Shown here one piece after another: positions 43,197-55,302 of a stretch of DNA of 64,000 nt. The notes beneath the pieces were generated by a model that saw only the letters and a program-made list of their open reading frames with translations, did no database searches and was not told where the DNA came from. How positions within the stretch are numbered: the first letter of the stretch is position 1; each line of letters starts with the position of its first letter. The stretch comes from Valencia hispanica (lineage: Eukaryota > Chordata > Actinopteri > Cyprinodontiformes > Valenciidae): the NCBI GenBank assembly GCA_963556495.2, contig OY747713.1:43089961-43153960 (forward strand), given 5' to 3'. A program made the position numbers and the translations under genes.

Positions 43197-45515
43197 TTCA
43201 GTTTATGGGATTTGAGTACAGGGTATTGCAGCAGAACACAAATGTTTATTTTGTAGGCCAGAGAAACAGGAAATGCTGTTTGTGGACGCATGTGTAGCCT
43301 TTGTTAAATTATTTTACACTCTTACATTAGTAGGCGGCCAACCTAACTCACTTTTGGCATTTTGCATCAATTCGGTGGTGGTGGCTTGGCATAGTATGAA
43401 ATTCAAATCAAATTTCAAATTATCAAATTTCAAATTATCAAATTAAACGGCAGCTGTACCAGCTTCGTAAAAAGGCTGTAGGAAACAATGCCCTCCTCTA
43501 TGAATATCTACGAACTCCGGAGTTTGTACGAACCCGCCATGCGTAAGAACCTTTGTGACCATAGCTTAAAGTATGAGTGTGTATACATGGTTTCTCCTGT
43601 GTGTCTCCATGCTGCCATGGGATAGACTGTTGATCTGTCCAGGGCATAACCCGCTTCTTGGTCATTGGGCACTGGATATAGGTGGAAAGATTCAGGGAAA
43701 AGATTGTATGGGGAAAAGATTAAGATGCATGTCTGCTTTTTCATGGCGCTGTATAATGATCGGCTTGTGGTGCTAATAGGATTTGTGACTGGTGTAATCC
43801 GTTCATAAAGTGGTTTGTAGTTTCTCTGCTATTCTGATGTTGAACAAGAGGGCTTATGACAGCTAAATGAGCCACTTTCCAACTGCCTGTTGAGACATGA
43901 AACAAGAAAATGGAGATCTATTGCTTCACCAATACCATATATAGTGGTCCCCCAAAGAATAATAGGAGCCGTTATTATTGATTCTTCACTTTATGCAGTT
44001 TCAAAAATCTTGTCTCCTGCCACTTTCCTGCTGGATCCACACTTCGTAACTCCTGTACAAATACCACAGCTGAGTTGTTAACTTTTGTATTCTTTACAAT
44101 ACCAGTTAACTTCCAGGATAAATGTGACACCATTGGTCAGGCCTCAGATATCTACACCAGCCTTGTGCTTTCACCATGTTTTAATACCTATTTACCAAGC
44201 CAGGGTACAAACAGTGCCTGCAGCAAAAAAGTTTGCAGATTTAGAGACATCATTTTCACCTCACCTTTTCCATTTACACATGATGTATGAGGCTTGGTGT
44301 CATAACGCTGGGGTCTACAAACATCAGCCATTATTTACTGAACACAGGGGGAGCAGGTAGCTCTGCAACAAATACCTCTGTGGTTTAAGGGAATCAGAAA
44401 GCTGTATGTTCTTAAATCACGGCTCAGTGATGAAAAAGTATTGATACATGCAATCCCTATCCCAGGTGGAAATAGTTCATCTTCAGGTGCTAAATGAATA
44501 GTTTAAACAGGTTGAAGTTCAGTAGTTGAAAAAAGAATATTTGTGTAGTACTGTTTCTTCTAAATCAATGTTATCACATAATTTTCAAAGAGTTGTTCCA
44601 CACTACACCAAGATGACAGTGACAACTGTAGAGAACACCTTAACAAAAGATGTGTATCTCTGCATTTTATGCACAGCAGGAATGGAAACTTCAAACAAAG
44701 CCAGTGAATCAATGTGACCTGTTTTACATGTGATTGGAATATTTTCCCTCCTCTCACAACACACACACAGAAAAAAAGACGGCCTGACTGCCACTCACAC
44801 TATGTGTTCATTTCATCCGTAGCTGTTACAACACTAATTCATGTACCTTGCGAGATGAAGCTGAACAAACAGTTCATACACTTAAAAAAAAAAGAAAAGT
44901 AGTTCCTGGTCTGCGCTATATGAAATCTTGAATTTTCTCCAGTCCAAAGGTTTGGGATGGAGGAGAGCGACCCAGCTCAAGTCAGAGCAGGAGAAATGTA
45001 TCTATCTGGAACCAGGCTACTAATAAAAATTGTTCATGCAAGAAGCCATCACTTTCTGGGTTGTTATTGTAGGCTCCTGAATGAACCATAAGGTTAAAAA
45101 CCAAAAAATGATTCGTCCATCAGTGTCCCATTTGGTTCCCTTTTCCCCATCCCACGCTTAGAGGAGGTTTGGAACTGCTACGTAAAAGAAATACATTTAT
45201 GATAGAAAGTTTTTTTGTAGCTTATGCATATTTAGAGGGTTTCTACTCACTTTTGTCTTCAATACAAATATGCGGCCATTGCAAATATGTAAACTTAGTG
45301 ATGATGACTTGTGGTGATTTTTAGGATAGCCAATTTCTTTTCTGAGCAGTTAGTACCAGTGGTTAGAGCACAAGGCTATCAGCTGACGTTCATTCAGACG
45401 GTCTTTTCTGATGTTTTGGGTGGCACAAACTGTTCATATTGATGTTTGAATATTTGAAGTATTTTGGTCATCCAAAACAAGCTTTTAGTTTGTCTCAGTT
45501 CATATCAGTTCTATT
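43197..45515. other. no gene recognised
   Basis: Intronic sequence. 43540-43700 ('ctcctgtgtgtctccatgctgccatgggatagactg...tgtccagggcataacccgcttcttg') is a degraded copy of the SINE-like repeat at 58545. A short direct repeat 'aaatttcaaattatcaaa' lies at 43405-43440. Nothing coding is recognised. Confidence 0.45.
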
Positions 45516-46318
45516 GAAAAATACTTTATTAATCTTAGAGGGAAAAATGACATGTTGTTGTAACTCATATTATAGAATATTCTTCAGAGTTGTTGTAAAT
45601 GCTGATAGCTGTAGACAGGAAGAATCTCCTGTAGAGGTCAGTATTACAGCGCCCCTGTAGAAGCCTCTGACTGAAGAGACTTTGTTGTTGTATGACAGTC
45701 TCATGAAGAGGATGCTCAGAGTTGTTCATAATGTTTTTGATTTTATGAAGAATCCTTCTTTGCATCATCATCTCCAGATGTTCCACAGTCATCCCAAGAA
45801 CAGAACCAGCCTTCTTTATCAGGTTGTTGACTCTTTTTAAGTCCCGGGCTCTGATGCTGCTACCCTAACAGATGATAGCCGAAGAGATTATAAGCTCCAC
45901 AACAGACTTTTACAAAATGATCTTCTACAGATCTACAGCCTCTTGCTGCAAACCTTGATGGACCTAAGCTTCCTCATGAAGTCCAGTCTGCTCTGTCCCG
46001 TCTTGTAGACGTCTTTACTGTTGCGTCTCTAGTCCAGTCTGTTGTCCAGGTGAATACTTAGGTATTAATACTCTTCAACCACCTCCACTTCTTCTCCCAT
46101 GATGCACATAGTGTTTGAACTAACCCTGTTTCTCTTGAAACCGGTGATCCTCTCCATTGTTTTGTTCACATTCAAGATTAGAATTTTGTTTCCACACCAT
46201 GCTACAAAGCCGTCCACCAGCTCTCTGTACTCAGTTTCTTGTCCATCTCTGATCCACCCGACAATTGCAGAGTCATCTGAGTATTTCTGTAGACAATAGA
46301 AATCTGCTTCGTACTGGA
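45516..46318 (-). mobile_element. Rex1-like LINE, degenerate 3' part
   Basis: The tail 'aaaaatactttattaatcttagagg' is at 45518, followed by the same block order as 10661-11545 ('gttgttgtatgacagtctcatgaagaggatgctcag', 'cttcctcatgaagtccagtctgctctgtcc'). More diverged than the 10.7-kb and 52.3-kb copies. It ends about 330 bp before oprd1 exon 2. Confidence 0.75.
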
Positions 46319-46650
46319 AAAATCATTTTTTTGGCTTACCAACAGAATCTTAAATATTATTTCTACTTATCACAACTCACTGACATGGTAGAAAAATAGC
46401 CTTTCTAATATCTGCTGTGGTTGATCACATGTTATTATTCAGGATATTTTTGTCTTTGGGGGTTTTCTGTACATCCTTTTGTGTCTTTTTGAGGACTCAC
46501 TGGAACATGCTGAAATGCATCTTACAAAGTTGTGAAAGAATTCTTTCATTTTCGTCCTGCATCAAATATCTCCATAGCCATCTTCTCTAAATGGTGCCGT
46601 TTGATTTTAAACTTATCTACTTGTCTTCAATGCATTTCTGTTACAACCAG

Positions 46651-47006
46651 ATACACCAAGATGAAGACTGCCACAAACATCTACATCTTCAACCTGGCCC
46701 TCGCGGATGCCCTGGCTACCAGCACGTTGCCCTTTCAGAGCGCAAAATATCTCATGAACACCTGGCCCTTTGGGGAGACCCTGTGCAAGCTCATCATTGC
46801 CATTGACTACTACAACATGTTCACAAGCATCTTCACCCTCACTATGATGAGTGTGGACCGCTACATCGCTGTGTGCCATCCTGTGAAGGCATTGGGCTTT
46901 CGGACACCAGTCAAGGCTAAGATGATCAACGTCTTGATATGGGTCTTGTCGTCTGCGATTGGCGTGCCCATTATGGTTATGGCTGTGACCAGAGTGACAG
47001 AGGCTG
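46651..47006 (+). CDS. oprd1: delta-type opioid receptor, coding exon 2
   Basis: Encodes residues 77 (last base) to 196 (first base), from the end of helix 1 through helix 4 to the second extracellular loop. Visible features: [15 protein letters not shown] (helix 2, D96 = D2.50), TWPFGETLC with C122 (disulfide Cys), [22 protein letters not shown] (helix 3, D129 = D3.32 that binds the ligand amine; DRY at 146-148), and [13 protein letters not shown] (helix 4). Delta-like markers are QSAKYLM and TMMSVDRY. At residue 159 the second intracellular loop reads KALGFRTP, where mammalian mu, delta and kappa receptors have KALDFRTP. The exon is preceded by ...caaccag| and ends GAGGCTG|gtaaga, phase 1. 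Confidence 0.96.
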
Positions 47007-47942
47007 GTAAGATAATGATCTCCTTCAATTTAACTTTTATGACATTTTAGATTGATTTATGTAATAGTTATTATTCTAAAGGTTTTTTTTTGTTTGTTTT
47101 GTTCAGACATTTTACAAAACATTATGCTTGTCATAAATGTGATCATATTCGTTTTATTTCAGATTCACAGCTAAATTTCTTAATCCCACTAACCTTAGTA
47201 AAAATTGTGGATAAGCATAAAATATAAACAATAAAAAACGTTTACTGTTTTAAGTATTTAAAGGCATAAATGATCAGAGTGGCCAAATTAAATTAATCTA
47301 TATCATAATTTGGTAATTTGATGGATTAGGACTCAGACACTGAAGCAACATGTTCAATACTAGAAGTTATGTAGTTCTGTGTGTTTGTGTGGAAGATATA
47401 ATCAATACGGGTGAGAAAAAAGGTCAACCATAAATGTTTAGTTTTTTTTATCGCATAACAATACTGTCAGCATGAAACTCCTGGTATTTTAAATGCTTTA
47501 CTCTAAATTGGTTGAGAATAATAAATGGCAAATGTAATAATGTGCATTAAGATAAGTTTATTCTTTAACCAATCAATATCAGAATATAGAGAAACTTTGA
47601 AATTGTACATTACTTGACAGTAAATAATTGCTTGTAGCAAAAGGCAAAAATAAACCACATGTAAGTTAAAATAAATAGGAGGTTGAAAAAATGACCTAAA
47701 CGGGAATGAGAGCACCGCTTACCTGCATTTTGCAGTGGGATCCAAATAACTAAATCCACCTCTGATGTTTGAATAATGGAGAGTTAATAAACAAGTAACA
47801 AGTTATGTACAAACTTCGCAAACAATTAATAAGCTGTAAATGCTCATAAAAGCTCATATTGCCTGTAAATCTTTTCAGCATATAGAACCAACTTTGCTCA
47901 GGATCAATGCAATCTATCAAGCTATTTTTACTTCTTTTTCAG
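47007..47942 (+). other. oprd1: oprd1 intron 2 (936 bp)
   Basis: Bounded by gtaaga and a pyrimidine-rich acceptor 'tttttacttctttttcag'. It splits codon 196 after its first base. A/T-rich, no repeats or genes recognised. Confidence 0.92.
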
Positions 47943-48472
47943 GTAACATTATGTGCATGTTGAAGTTTCCTGATCCTGACTGGTACTGGGACACCGTGAC
48001 TAAGATCTGCGTTTTCATCTTTGCCTTTGTGGTCCCTGTGATGGTCATCACCATTTGTTACGGCCTGATGATCCTGCGTCTGAAGAGCGTCCGTCTGCTC
48101 TCGGGCTCCAAGGAGAAAGACCGCAACATGCGGCGGATCACCCGCATGGTCCTGGTGGTGGTGGCGGCCTTCATTATCTGCTGGACGCCCATCCACATTT
48201 TCATCATCGTGAGGACAATGGTGGAGATCAACACCAGGAATCCTTTTGTAATAGCGAGCTGGCACTTGTGCATCGCCTTGGGCTACACCAACAGCAGTCT
48301 CAATCCCGTCCTCTATGCCTTTTTGGATGAAAACTTCAAGCGATGCTTCAGGGACTTCTGCCTGCCCTGTCGGACCCGCATGGAGCAGAACAGCGTGACA
48401 AGCGCCCGCAACACCACCAGGGAGCCGGTGTCCATCTGTGCTCCGACAGAGGGAGGAAGGAAGCCTGCATGA
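47943..48472 (+). CDS. oprd1: delta-type opioid receptor, coding exon 3
   Basis: Encodes residues 196-371 and the stop TGA. It begins with NIMCMLKFP (C200, partner of C122), then [16 protein letters not shown] (helix 5), the third intracellular loop [20 protein letters not shown], helix 6 with CWTPIH (W276 = W6.48), helix 7 [15 protein letters not shown] (NPxxY variant N-P-V-L-Y), helix 8 [15 protein letters not shown] with a palmitoylation-type Cys, and a Ser/Thr-bearing tail ending EGGRKPA. The total length of 371 is close to mammalian delta receptors. Two pocket residues differ from the mammalian delta receptor: R286 at 6.58 (Trp in human) and W302 at 7.35 (Leu in human). The overall match elsewhere remains delta-type. 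Confidence 0.96.
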
Positions 48473-49594
48473 CTAGCAATGGAGAAGGTCCCCCATAGCT
48501 CTAACATGAGGAGGATCCATCAAGATCCACAATCACAGGATACCCTCATCTCCACTACAGAGTTTTGATGGGTTGTTACATGGAACAACATAGTCGAGAT
48601 ACCTTTTTTTGCCAATGAGGGAAAACAACTGGGGTAAAATACAGAAAGAAAAAAAGTAAAGTTGTTTACTTTGACAGATTGTCCAAAGCCCACCATCCTA
48701 TGACAAGACTTAGAAACAGAATGTTCTTAGTTTTAAGCTCAGAGTAAGCGGGCAGAAGAGCTGTTCAAGAAAACAGCAACAGCTGGTACACTCGGAGAGG
48801 TTTTAATGATTGCTTTGGCAGACGAAGCATCCACATAAGAGAAAAATCATTTTCAGTATTATTGACAATAACAAAGTGAGAAATACATAAAAGACCAAAC
48901 CAACGATGACTGGCTGAAGAGCCCTCTGCTTGTATGGACGTTTTCTTACAGAAGGACTCCACAAGGAACTGTTTTATAATAGTATATACTATAATCATGG
49001 TTAATTTTTGTGGAGTTTAGCTTGGATGGAAAGAGTATCAAAGAAATGATGTGCTTGGATTTCTGTTGACGCAGTTTGGGATACCTGTTTCTCTTTCTCA
49101 ATTACTTTTGTGATATCAAATTTTGACAGTACTCAACCAGCCACCGGAGACCACTTTTGTCAGACTCAACCACAACAATGGCTCAATGCAAGTAGACCGA
49201 TACTTCTGATACTGTCACTGATATTCTGTTCATCACTCTACAATAATAATTAGGAAACTAATCTAGTGACTATCTCTCTGAGTATTTGTTGGACACTTCA
49301 AAAAAGTGCTGTGGTGCTCACCAAAGTGGTGACTCACTCTGGGAAATTCAGCTCCCTCAACTGATCATCACACTGGAATTAAACTGGAGACAGCAATCGT
49401 GTAAGTCAACAAGACAGTGATGAATGATGAACTCACCTCAGCACATATACATGGTTTACAGGAGTGCTTATAGAAGAAGTCAAATCAAGTTCTAATGTAG
49501 GTTTTCTTGCAAGCATGTACGATTATGCCATATGATCAATGTTTAAACTATGACCAATGAAAACAGATATTTGGGTGATAAGAAAAAAAAGTTA
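48473..49594 (+). other. oprd1: oprd1 3' untranslated and flanking sequence
   Basis: No further coding sequence. No canonical AATAAA occurs in the first kilobase. The best candidate for a polyadenylation signal is ATTAAA at 49378-49383, which would give a 3' UTR of about 0.9 kb. An AATAAA at about 50575 lies inside the next transposon. Weak evidence. Confidence 0.35.
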
Positions 49595-50649
49595 TGTGGC
49601 CTTGCAAAAGTATTTACTCTGCTTGACCATTTTCAATTTTTGTTGCATTACAACCACACGTTTCAATATATTTCCTTGGAGTTTTATGTGACAGACGATC
49701 AAATACCTGACAATACCTGAATGTTGAATGCATGTGTGTTCAGCTACCCTCAGTTAATAGATTGCAGAGCTGAAAATACAGCTGGAAGTACTTTGATGTA
49801 TGTCTTTTCCAGCAATGAACATCTATAAAACAGCCTGTAACCAGTAAGAGGGGATGGAGGACATCTGTGAACAGCAATTTTCACATCTTGCCACAGATTC
49901 TCTTTGATTTCTTTCTGAACTTTGACTGGGCCATTCTAACCTATAAAGGTTTTATTTTTATGTAAACCAGTAATGTATCTCTGTCTGTACATTTAGGAGC
50001 TCCACCCCAGTCTCTGTCTCTAACAGGCTTTCTTCCAGGATTGTCCTGTTTTTAGCTCCCAGCCAAACTCCTAACTGTAAACAGATTTCCTCTCACTGCT
50101 GAAGAAAAGCATCCCCACAGCATGATGCTGCCACAACCGTATTTCACCATGGGTGCATTGTTATTTTGGCTTCACACAGTGTTTTGAGTGTTTGGCCAAA
50201 AAGTTCAACTTTGGCCTCAGCTGACCAGAGGATCCTCTTTAACATGTTTGGTGGAATCTTAGTAAGTTTGTAGTTGTGCCATATCTTTTCCATTTTTAGT
50301 TGATGGATTGTCCAATTCTCCATAAGATGTTCATTATTCTTTTATAAGCTTGCTTTCAATTTCTCATGTCCACTTTTGTTCTCTCACAAACCTCTGAGAC
50401 TGTCACAGAACAGCTGGATGTATTCTCATATTAAATTCCCCAGAGATGGACTCCCTTTACTTTTAAGGTTACCTCTGAGGGCAAGTTATTGCAATTGAGT
50501 TGATGTCGGGGTGTCAATGTAAAGGGGGCTGAAAAGAAATGCATGTTGCGCTTTTCACATTTGTAGAGAATCTCAATAAAACACATTTTTGCCTGTAATT
50601 TGACAAAATCTGAAAAGGTAAGAGATTGTAAATACTTTTGCAGGGCACT
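49595..50649 (-). mobile_element. old Tc1/mariner-like element
   Basis: Termini: left TGTGGCCTTGCAAAAGTATT, right (reverse complement) AGTGCCCTGCAAAAGTATTT, flanked by TA (49593-49594, 50650-50651). The interior contains, antisense, 'agcatccccacagcatgatgctgcc', the IMLWGCF segment of Tc1 transposases (50105-50130), and 'ttggcctcagctgaccagagg' for the SDE segment (50212). No open frame is left. Length ~1,055 bp. Confidence 0.7.
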
Positions 50650-52263
50650 TAAAAAACTTAAGCAAAAAGAGGGAACAAATATATAGTTGTAGATAATATC
50701 AACTTTTCTTCCTAATTTACCTTATCAATAACCCTGAGGTGCTTTGTGATTTGTTCTGCTTTCTTCCCTCTAAATATGTCGATTCTACTACCATCCTTTT
50801 ATCACATGCAAGATAAGAATGCTGGGGAATGGGTTTCTTCTTTGTTTTTATGCGTAAAAGCTGCCTAAAAACTGATGCGAGATAAAGACAATAAAGAATG
50901 CATAGTCGGTGAGCAACATGAGATAGAAATTCATGTCATGTGATAATGTACAGTATAATGTGCTGTTGTGTGGTATACATGTTCTGCTTTGGTTTGACCA
51001 TTGCTGCCTTCGTTGGGTGTGCGGAATGTCTCTCAGAGCACAAAACATTTACTAATTTAAGTTTCTTCAGGAAGGAATGTTGATATGTTTTGTATGTCAT
51101 GAAAACAGATATGGCGCCTCCAGCAGATGTTGTTTCTTAGGCTTGCTACACAACACAGTACCAAGCTTGATGCAATTTCTCCTGCTTTTGGCTGCTTCCC
51201 CCAGGGATCACCAGACTGAACCATTTGCATTCATCTCACCCCATCCTTAATATCGTTCTTCACTACATCTGTGAGCCTTCTCTGTGATCTTCCTCTTTTC
51301 CACCTGCCTGTTAGCTTCATATTCTACATCATCTGTACAACATAACTTTTATCCCTCCTCTCCTAACCATCTTAGCCTTGCCTTTGACTTTCCAACCTAA
51401 GCTGTCCCTCTAACACATATTTCTCATTCTGTACATTTTGTTCACTACTAATGAAAACATTTCCTTCAACTCGGATTCTTCTCCCTGTCCACCCCACCAT
51501 GTTGCTCCGGATGGTAAATAAACGTAAATAAACTCACATACTGTTTAGGCCCGTAACTGCAGCTCATATCTAGAACCTCCATAATAATGGGCTAGAAGAT
51601 CGAACCCCGTAACACTCCACAACAGAAAAAATGGGGATGGCCGAAAAACTGCCTTCACACTGTTTCTTATCTTGCCACCTACATTGGTGTATCTGAAAAT
51701 GTAAAAACTAATGTAGATCATCTTTGTATAGATAATCGAAAAAGATAAACTGCAAGGCTAACTGTATTTAACGCAAAGCTTTCAGACCCGTTTCAAATAG
51801 ATAATGAGCTATGGGATAACAGTCCTCAGAATTAGCCACCAATTCAGTATGGGGATATTGACAGTTATCTGATGAACAATATTGTTTTGGTACACCTCCA
51901 CAATAATGTGTAAGTTTTGATATAAGGCAGTTTCATGGTCATAAAAGTGTTTCTTTCAGTTCCATATATTTCTTAGTGTTCAATGCTAGCTTTGCTAACA
52001 GTAGATATAGCTTTGCACATCAGCAATTTATTTTAAATATTCTTATGAAACTATGTAGGCTATATCTTAAACTTCAACATATGTCCAATGAAGTGAACTG
52101 AGCAGATTCTTTCATGAGACTTTTGCTCCCAGGATTTAGATGGATCATCCAGTCGAACTCTCTTCATGGCTATTAACCATTGCCTTTGGTATATTTCATC
52201 AGCTGGAAACCTATAAAATGTCACATTAGTGTCCTTCTATTTGTGCAGCCCACAGCGCTGCAC
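50650..52263. other. no gene; degenerate LINE piece at 51160-51530
   Basis: 51160-51530 is a heavily decayed minus-strand copy of the RTE-like LINE seen at 32725 ('ggctgcttcccccagggatcacc...cttcactacatctgtgagccttctctgtgatcttcc'). The remainder is unique sequence without a recognisable exon. Confidence 0.5.
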
Positions 52264-52497
52264 ATGTTAATTCAATTCAATTCAAAAATACTTTATTGAT
52301 CCCAGAGGGAAATTAAGTGTTGGTATAGCTCATATAATTAATTCTTTAAGGAGTTGTTGTAGATGATGATAGCTGTGGGCAGGAAGGATTTCCTGTAGCG
52401 GTCTGTATTGCAGCGAAACTGAAGAAGCCTCGGACTGAAGACGCTCTGTTGTTGTATGACAGTCTCATGAGGAGGATGCTCAGGGTTGTCCATAATT
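52264..52497 (-). mobile_element. Rex1-like LINE, 3' end fragment
   Basis: The tail 'aattcaattcaaaaatactttattgatccc' starts at 52271, then ~210 bp nearly identical to 10680-10890. It is cut at 52497. A severe 5' truncation. Confidence 0.8.
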
Positions 52498-52859
52498 TAA
52501 CCATACTGACTAGATTTTATTTCTCCTCTTTTTAGCGTAATGGGTTGACAACTGACAGCTAATAACAGCAGTGGTCAGCGCAGTGTGTAGTCATTTTGGA
52601 CTCCAGCCTGAAGCTGTGGGGCGGGAGCTTGAGTGCGAGACGTCACGTGCCAACGTGTGCATAAGGATAAAAAGTCTACATTTTAGACTCTAAAATGCTT
52701 GCTACGTCATCCGGAGAGAAAAAGGTTATTCTCGCATCACATATCATCTTCATTTTTTTCCCAATACTTTATGTTCCCCCCAACCATCTGGCCATGAAAA
52801 TCCAGTGCTACATTCACATTTATTGGTGCCCCATGTGGTCAAATTAATCATTAGTTGAA
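52498..52859. other. no gene recognised
   Basis: Unique sequence with a small GC-rich patch at 52600-52660. Nothing assigned. Confidence 0.4.
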
Positions 52860-55020
52860 TGCATTAGAACATGTGTTGGGCTGCTCTTGTGGACGCTACT
52901 CCAAGATTTCTGTATGCTGAGGTGAGTAAATCTTCATCAGTGCATACAGATGGTCTGCATACCCTAAGGCCGTGTACACTAACTATAAAAGATGCTAGGG
53001 AATCGTTCTTTTCTGAAATCATCAACAGAAACATTAATAATACACGGACTCTATTTGCAACAATGGAAAGACTAACTAATCCTTTAGTGACAGTAGCCCC
53101 AGAACTAAACTCTAACAGGGCCTGCAATGAATTTGCCAGCTTTTTCACTGAAAAGATTCTAACAATTAGACGGTCGATCTGTACCTCAATATCAAACCCA
53201 CAACCATTGCCATCCCCAATCAACAACAATGTAGAGAAAATGTCTGAATTCCACAAATTAAACCAGAACAGCCTTGAAAAAAATCATTATCCAATTAAGC
53301 TCCTCCTCTTGCTGTCTTGATATCCTACCCACAGCTTTTCTAAAGACAGTTCTTACTGTTATTGTGTCTGATCTTGTTCAAATAGTGAACTCATCCCTCC
53401 TGTCAGGTGTCTTCCCCCAGGTTTTAAAAACAGCAGTTATTAAACCACTACTAAAGAAGAAGAAGCTGGACAACACGTTAATGCAGATCTACAGGCCGAT
53501 CTCTAATCTTCCATTCATCAGTAAGATTATTGAAATAGCTGTGTTTCAGCAGTTAAATAGCTTCCTAACAATGACAAACCGTTTTGATGTTTTTCAGTCT
53601 GGTTTCCGTGCTCACCACAGCACCGAGACTGCCCTCGTCAAAGTATTCAATGACATTCGCATAAATACAGACTGTGGTAGAACCACAGTACTGATTCTGT
53701 TGGACCTCAGTGCAGCATTTGACACTGTTGATCATGATATACTACTGGAACGACTGGAGAGCTGGGTCTGACTTTCTGGTACACTACTTGGCTGGTTAGA
53801 GTCTTACCTAAAGAACAGGGACTTCTATGTTTCAATAGGAAACTTTTCATCAGAACGAACAGAAATCACATGTGGGGTGCCCCAGGGCTCCATCCTGGGG
53901 CCCCTCTTATTTAATATCTACATGCTCCCACTAGGCAAGATTATAGCAACCAATAAACTTAGCTACCATAACTACGCGGATGACACTCAGCTCTACATTA
54001 CAATGTCACCAGGTGACTCTGAACCCATTCAAACCCTAAATAAATGCATTGACCAAGTAAATGGTTGGATGTGCCATAACTTTCTCCAGCTGAATAGAAA
54101 CAAAACTGAAGTAATTATTTTTGGACCAAAAGAGGAATTATCAAGAGTCAGCACACAGCTTCAATTAATACTGCTAGAAACTACTGATCAGGCACGAAAC
54201 CTAGGTGTAGTAATGGTCTCAGACCTGAACCTCCAGGGTCACATAAAGCCAACAACAAGGTCAGCCTTCTATCACCTAAAAAACATTTCTAGAATTAAAG
54301 GACTGCTGTTGCCACAGGACCTAGAAAAACTAATCCATGCGTTTATCTTTAGTCAGATTGATTACTGCAACAGCATCTTCACAGGTCTGCCTAAAAAGTC
54401 AATCAGACAGCTGCAGCTGATCCAGAAAGCTGCTGCTCGTGTCCTCACTAGAACCAGGAAAGTAGAACACATCACCCCAGTTCTAAAGTCCTTACACTGG
54501 CTCTCTGTAGCTCAGAGAATAGACTTCTAAATAATCCTACTGGTTTATAAATCATAAAATGGCTTAGCACCAAAATATGTTGAAGACCTGTTGTCACAGT
54601 ACCAACCACCAAGACCACTCAGGTCCTCCAATTCTAGCCTACTAAACATCCCTAGACTCAGAACTAAACATGGAGAAGCAGCTTTCAGTTTCTATGCTCC
54701 CCTTATCTGGAACAGACCTCCTGACGAGTGTAGAGCTGCTGAAACTCTGAACTGCTTTAAATCGAGACTTAAAACCATCTGTTTAGAATTGCCTTCGATT
54801 AAATGATTGATGTCATATGTATGAAATGTGTTCATGCTCTCTTGCTTTAATGATATTTCTCTTACTTTATTGTGTATCATGTGTTATATGTGTTTCTTTT
54901 ACTTTTAATCTCCATTGTTTTTTTTGTTTTGTTTTTTAAATCACCAAATCATGTAAAGCACCTTGAATTACCCTGCTGTTGAAAGTGTGCTATACAAATT
55001 AAACTGCCTTGCCTTGCCTT
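52860..55020 (+). mobile_element. L2-like LINE, 5'-truncated
   Basis: Non-LTR retrotransposon ORF2 relic in at least four frame pieces: 52871-53320 (linker, 'KDARESFFSEIINRN', 'CNEFASFFTEKI'), 53274-53771 (YRPISNLPFISKIIE, QSGFRAHHSTETALV, LLDLSAAFDTVDHDIL), 53877-54530 ([29 protein letters not shown] catalytic box, [16 protein letters not shown], '[10 protein letters not shown]') and 54591-54806. Stops and frameshifts occur at about 53290, 53771-53870, 54530 and 54560. The 3' tail is 'gtaaagcaccttgaatta...gtgctatacaaattaaa' followed by (GCCTT)n at 55000-55020. Same clade as the nested LINE at 39441 but another family. Confidence 0.88.
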
Positions 55021-55302
55021 ACACACGTAGCTGGGTTTAAAAAAAACAACAAATATTCTCACCACCTCGTTTAAAAACAAAAAAACTATCCACACCTAAC
55101 CGCATAAGTGAGTTGTTAAGGACGTTCATAGACATGCCTAATCTGTAGTTCCCCCAAATCCTATCCCCTCAGAGTAACGTTCTAACTTCTATTTACAGCA
55201 GTAATTGAGCTTGTAAAAACAAGCTAGCAAAAAGTGCTTGGACAATTGATAATACCAACCCCTCTCTGAGGGTTTCTGAGTGGACCACACAGTTCTCATA
55301 AG
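55021..55302. other. no gene recognised
   Basis: A/T-rich spacer between the LINE and the hAT-like element. The last eight bases (CTCATAAG, 55295-55302) are the left target duplication of that element. Confidence 0.5.

Noticed and set aside
47840..47942. Open frame upstream of oprd1 exon 3
   Set aside because: It precedes the acceptor ...tttttcag and has no receptor similarity; the phase fits only if the exon starts at 47943.
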